Below are positions 60,101-64,000 of a DNA stretch of 64,000 nt, piece by piece; positions within the stretch are counted from its first letter, which is position 1; each line of letters starts with the position of its first letter. The stretch comes from Actinomadura madurae (GTDB taxonomy: Bacteria > Actinomycetota > Actinomycetes > Streptosporangiales > Streptosporangiaceae). The stretch covers positions 310,001 through 374,000 of the forward strand of contig NZ_FOVH01000001.1 of the NCBI RefSeq assembly GCF_900115095.1, given 5' to 3'. The notes under the pieces are model-generated. The model was not told where the DNA came from. It ran no database searches and saw nothing but the letters and a program-made list of their open reading frames with translations. The position numbers were made by a program, and so were the translations under genes.

Positions 60101-60177
60101 CACCTCCACAATCCTCCGCCCCACCACCTGCCGCAAGATCCCGCCTCCGGTCCGTAGCCGCAGGAGCCCCCTGGGAG

Positions 60178-61785
<1,608 letters not shown>

Positions 61786-61800
61786 CTGCCCTGCCCTTTC

Positions 61801-61840
61801 GTATAGCGAAATTCCACTTCTGTTACGTGGAGAACGGTAC
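61801..61840. promoter_or_regulatory. Possible operator upstream of aceB
   Basis: A short AT-rich stretch 16-55 bp before the aceB start contains TTCCACTTCTGTTACGTGGA, an inverted repeat with 5-bp arms (TCCAC/GTGGA, 61813-61817 and 61827-61831). IclR-family regulators commonly control malate synthase genes through sites of this size, but I cannot name the regulator. Confidence 0.35.
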
Positions 61841-62006
61841 TCGGCGGTGCGAGGCCCGGTCAAAGGGGGTCCCCGGCTGCCCCTCCCCGCACGGGGCGGG
61901 GTCAATCCAGGAGGGAACGCGGGGGATAACCACGTGACCACCGGGGACGATGCGTGAGACGATCGCCGGGAAGATACGGCCGCGACGCGGCGTTTACCGA
62001 GGACAT

Positions 62007-63449
62007 ATGACTCAACCTTTCTCTGCAGACCAGACCCACGTTCCGGAAGGCATCGAGATCGAGTACGAGCCCCTGCCGGGCGAGCTCGACCTGGAGGACC
62101 GCCGGGCACTGCGCCGCGTCGCGGGCCTGTCCACCGAGCTGACCGACGTCACCGAGGTCGAGTACCGCGCCCTGCGGCTGGAGCGGGTCGTCCTCGTGGG
62201 CGTCTGGACCGAGGGCACGGCCGAGGCGGCCGAGAACTCCCTGCGCGAGCTGGCGCTGCTCGCCGAGACCGCGGGCTCGCAGGTGCTCGAGGGGCTCGTC
62301 CAGCGCCGGTCCCGCCCCGACCCGGCCACCTACATCGGCTCCGGCAAGGCCGCGGAGCTGCGCGACGTCGTCATCTCCACCGGCGCCGACACCGTCATCT
62401 GCGACGGGGAGCTGGCGCCGAGCCAGCTGCGCCACCTGGAGGAGACCGTCCAGGTCAAGGTGATCGACCGGACCGCGCTGATCCTCGACATCTTCGCCCA
62501 GCACGCCAAGAGCCGCGAGGGCAAGGCGCAGGTCGAGCTCGCGCAGCTCAACTACCTGCTCCCGCGGCTGCGCGGCTGGGGCGGCAACCTGTCCCGGCAG
62601 GTCGGCGGGCGCGCCGCGGGCGGCGTCGGCATCGGCGGCCGCGGCCCCGGCGAGACCAAGATCGAGCTGGACCGGCGGCGGATCCGCACCCGGATGGCCA
62701 AGCTGCGCCGGCAGATCGCCGGCATGTCCAAGGCGCGCGACACCAAGCGCGGCGAGCGGCGCCGCCACCAGGTGCCCGCCGTCGCCATCGCCGGCTACAC
62801 CAACGCGGGCAAGTCGTCGCTGCTCAACCGGCTCACGGGCGCCGGGGTGCTGGTGGAGGACGCGCTGTTCGCCACCCTCGACCCGACCGTCCGGCGCGCC
62901 GAGGCGCCCGGCGGCCGCGCCTACACCCTGGCCGACACCGTCGGGTTCGTCCGGCACCTGCCGCACCAGCTGGTCGAGGCGTTCCGCTCGACGCTGGAGG
63001 AGGTCACCGACGCCGGGCTGGTCCTGCACGTCGTGGACGGCTCCGACCCCGATCCCGAGGCGCAGATCGACGCGGTGCGCGAGGTGCTGCGCGAGATCGA
63101 CGCCGACCGGATCCCCGAGATCGTCGTCATCAACAAGGCGGACGCCGCGGACGAGCTGGCGATCGCGCGCCTGCAGCGCCGCGAGCCGCACAGCGTCGTC
63201 GTCTCCGCCCGCACCGGGTTCGGCATCGAGGAGCTGCGCGCCGCGATCGAGGCGAACCTGCCGGGGCTGGAGAGCGAGCTGCGCCTCCTGGTGCCCTACG
63301 AGCGCGGCGACGTCGTCGCGCAGGTGCACGAGCGGGGCGAGGTCCTCAAGCAGGAGCACATCGCCGAAGGGACGCTCTTGCACGCCCGCGTGCCGGCCGT
63401 TCTCGCGAGCGAACTGGCCCGCTACGAGACCGTCTCGCCCACGGTCTGA
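62007..63449 (+). CDS. hflX: GTPase HflX
   Basis: A 480-aa ribosome-associated GTPase that splits stalled or stressed ribosomes. The N-terminal HflX domain (about 50-250) includes [14 protein letters not shown] and the glycine-rich linker [18 protein letters not shown]. The G domain has G1 GYTNAGKS (263-270), G3 DTVGF (310-314) and G4 NKAD. ATG 62007 has GAGGA just upstream. The frame extends to 61950 without similarity. It sits downstream of the miaB-miaA-dapF region as in Streptomyces, though here a 16-kb block intervenes. A strong terminator follows. Confidence 0.95.
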   Translation: MTQPFSADQTHVPEGIEIEYEPLPGELDLEDRRALRRVAGLSTELTDVTEVEYRALRLERVVLVGVWTEGTAEAAENSLRELALLAETAGSQVLEGLVQRRSRPDPATYIGSGKAAELRDVVISTGADTVICDGELAPSQLRHLEETVQVKVIDRTALILDIFAQHAKSREGKAQVELAQLNYLLPRLRGWGGNLSRQVGGRAAGGVGIGGRGPGETKIELDRRRIRTRMAKLRRQIAGMSKARDTKRGERRRHQVPAVAIAGYTNAGKSSLLNRLTGAGVLVEDALFATLDPTVRRAEAPGGRAYTLADTVGFVRHLPHQLVEAFRSTLEEVTDAGLVLHVVDGSDPDPEAQIDAVREVLREIDADRIPEIVVINKADAADELAIARLQRREPHSVVVSARTGFGIEELRAAIEANLPGLESELRLLVPYERGDVVAQVHERGEVLKQEHIAEGTLLHARVPAVLASELARYETVSPTV

Positions 63450-63457
63450 ATATCCTT

Positions 63458-63491
63458 TCCACCGGGCCCCCTTTTGTGGGGGTCCGGTGGA
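63458..63491 (+). terminator. Terminator after hflX
   Basis: TCCACCGG-G-CCCCC pairs with GGGGG-T-CCGGTGGA (one G-T pair) around a TTTTGT loop, followed by TTTT. It is a 14-bp stem 8 bp after the stop and the most classical intrinsic terminator in the window. Confidence 0.9.
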
Positions 63492-63905
63492 TTTTGGGAC
63501 TACCGGGACGATCGTTTCGGGGACGACTAAAGGCGCCTCCTGGTCGCCGAACGGTGACAGCTTGCCCAATCCGCTTGACGGTCCGGTTGAAATCCGTACG
63601 GTCGTAGAGCTAGGGGCGGGGTGATGGGTGTCGATGCGCTGCGATCAGAGGTTGTCCGACGGACCTTCAGTGCACTACCGTGACGAAACCGATATCTCCG
63701 GTCTCGTTGCCGATGGTGGCCTCCCGGTCACCCGACCCTCCAGCGGTGGAGTCGCCGGCACCCAGCCGGCGTTTCGGATCGAGAGCAGGTGGCCCAACCA
63801 TGGCAGGTCCGAACCCCGGCACGAGGGCAGGCGGCCCCTTCCAGCGCCACACGGCGCCCGGTTCCGCGCTCCGGCGCGCATGGCCCCACCCAGGTCGGTG
63901 ACCCT
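63492..63905. other. Spacer before the imidazolonepropionase-like gene
   Basis: This 414-bp stretch follows the hflX terminator. It holds one good promoter candidate (63575-63602) and then about 300 bp of untranslated leader or unrecognised sequence. Short ORFs on both strands have no family similarity, and I recognise no riboswitch. Confidence 0.5.
63575..63602 (+). promoter_or_regulatory. Housekeeping-type promoter upstream of the 3'-edge gene
   Basis: TTGACG (63575-63580) and TACGGT (63597-63602) are separated by 16 bp and fit the actinobacterial principal sigma factor consensus (TTGAC-N16-18-TAnnnT). The only gene downstream is the partial one at 63906, about 300 bp away, so its transcript would have a long leader. 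Confidence 0.5.
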
Positions 63906-64000
63906 ATGACGGTACGGCTGTTGACGAACATCGGCAGGCTCTGGACGGGCACCGACGTCTGCAGCAACGCCGCGGTGCTCATCCACGACGACCGGGTCGT
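63906..64000 (+). CDS. Imidazolonepropionase-like amidohydrolase (3' truncated by window)
   Basis: The first 31 codons run to the window edge. NIGRLWTGTDVCSNAAVLIH and the following DDRVV closely match the N-terminus of actinobacterial imidazolonepropionase (HutI), which hydrolyses imidazolone-5-propionate in histidine degradation. Only the N-terminal beta strands are visible; no metal ligands are in view, so other amidohydrolases remain possible. The ATG at 63906 has no clear ribosome site. Confidence 0.7.
   Translation, partial: MTVRLLTNIGRLWTGTDVCSNAAVLIHDDRV

Noticed and set aside
63628..63909. Small ORFs upstream of the imidazolonepropionase-like gene
   Set aside because: Both strands are open with no ribosome sites or similarity. 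The region looks like a leader.

Overview
The window is very GC-rich DNA with strong G/C bias at third codon positions, frequent GTG starts and many ATGA/GTGA gene overlaps. Its gene families are actinobacterial: SecA2, ClgR, DUF3046, DUF1990, an actinobacterial antitoxin-like protein and a gluABCD-type glutamate transporter. The order recA-recX ... glutamate ABC transporter-miaB-dioxygenase-like-miaA-dapF-...-hflX matches the conserved chromosomal core of filamentous actinomycetes. I infer a chromosome of an actinomycete, probably in or near Streptosporangiales/Thermomonosporaceae (Actinomadura-like). The genus is a guess. No tRNA, rRNA, CRISPR, transposase, integrase or phage gene was seen.

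Layout. 1-7.6 kb: end of a RodZ-like protein, then rimO-pgsA, a 2.2-kb block of four accessory genes (thioesterase, small hypothetical, MOSC, DUF1990), then cinA-clgR and a Dps-like ferritin. 7.6-10.6 kb: lipoprotein, LysR regulator, Nei-type DNA glycosylase and Rrf2 regulator. 10.6-16.7 kb: a ROK-controlled sugar operon (binding protein, two permeases, GH3 beta-N-acetylhexosaminidase), probably for amino-sugar oligosaccharides. 16.7-27.3 kb: a tiny ORF with tandem repeats, secA2, a TetR/EamA divergent pair with a perfect 17-bp inverted repeat, the giant helicase lhr, an alpha/beta hydrolase and DUF3046. 27.3-29.8 kb: a three-gene island on the minus strand (ATP-grasp, glycine-tailed lipoprotein, glutathionylspermidine-synthase-like ligase), divergent from recA.

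30-45.8 kb: recA, recX, rny, a secreted glycerophosphodiesterase, an S9 peptidase, gluABCD, miaB, a LigB-like protein, an antitoxin-like protein, miaA and dapF. 46-55.3 kb: an orphan sensor kinase, a TetR/membrane-protein pair, and a five-component peptide ABC system encoded by four overlapping genes. 55.3-61.8 kb: a hypothetical membrane protein, then aceB-glcD-glcE-glcF, which together would take glycolate through glyoxylate to malate. 62-64 kb: hflX with a strong terminator, and the first 95 bases of an imidazolonepropionase-like gene.

The most interesting parts are the glycine-tailed lipoprotein/ligase island beside recA, which recalls the Escherichia coli YgiB/YgiC pair; the recA promoter region, which carries both an SOS box and an exact match to the PafBC-type promoter motif; a 25-26-bp palindromic GC element found inside two reading frames; and exact 15-bp tandem repeats between recA and recX.
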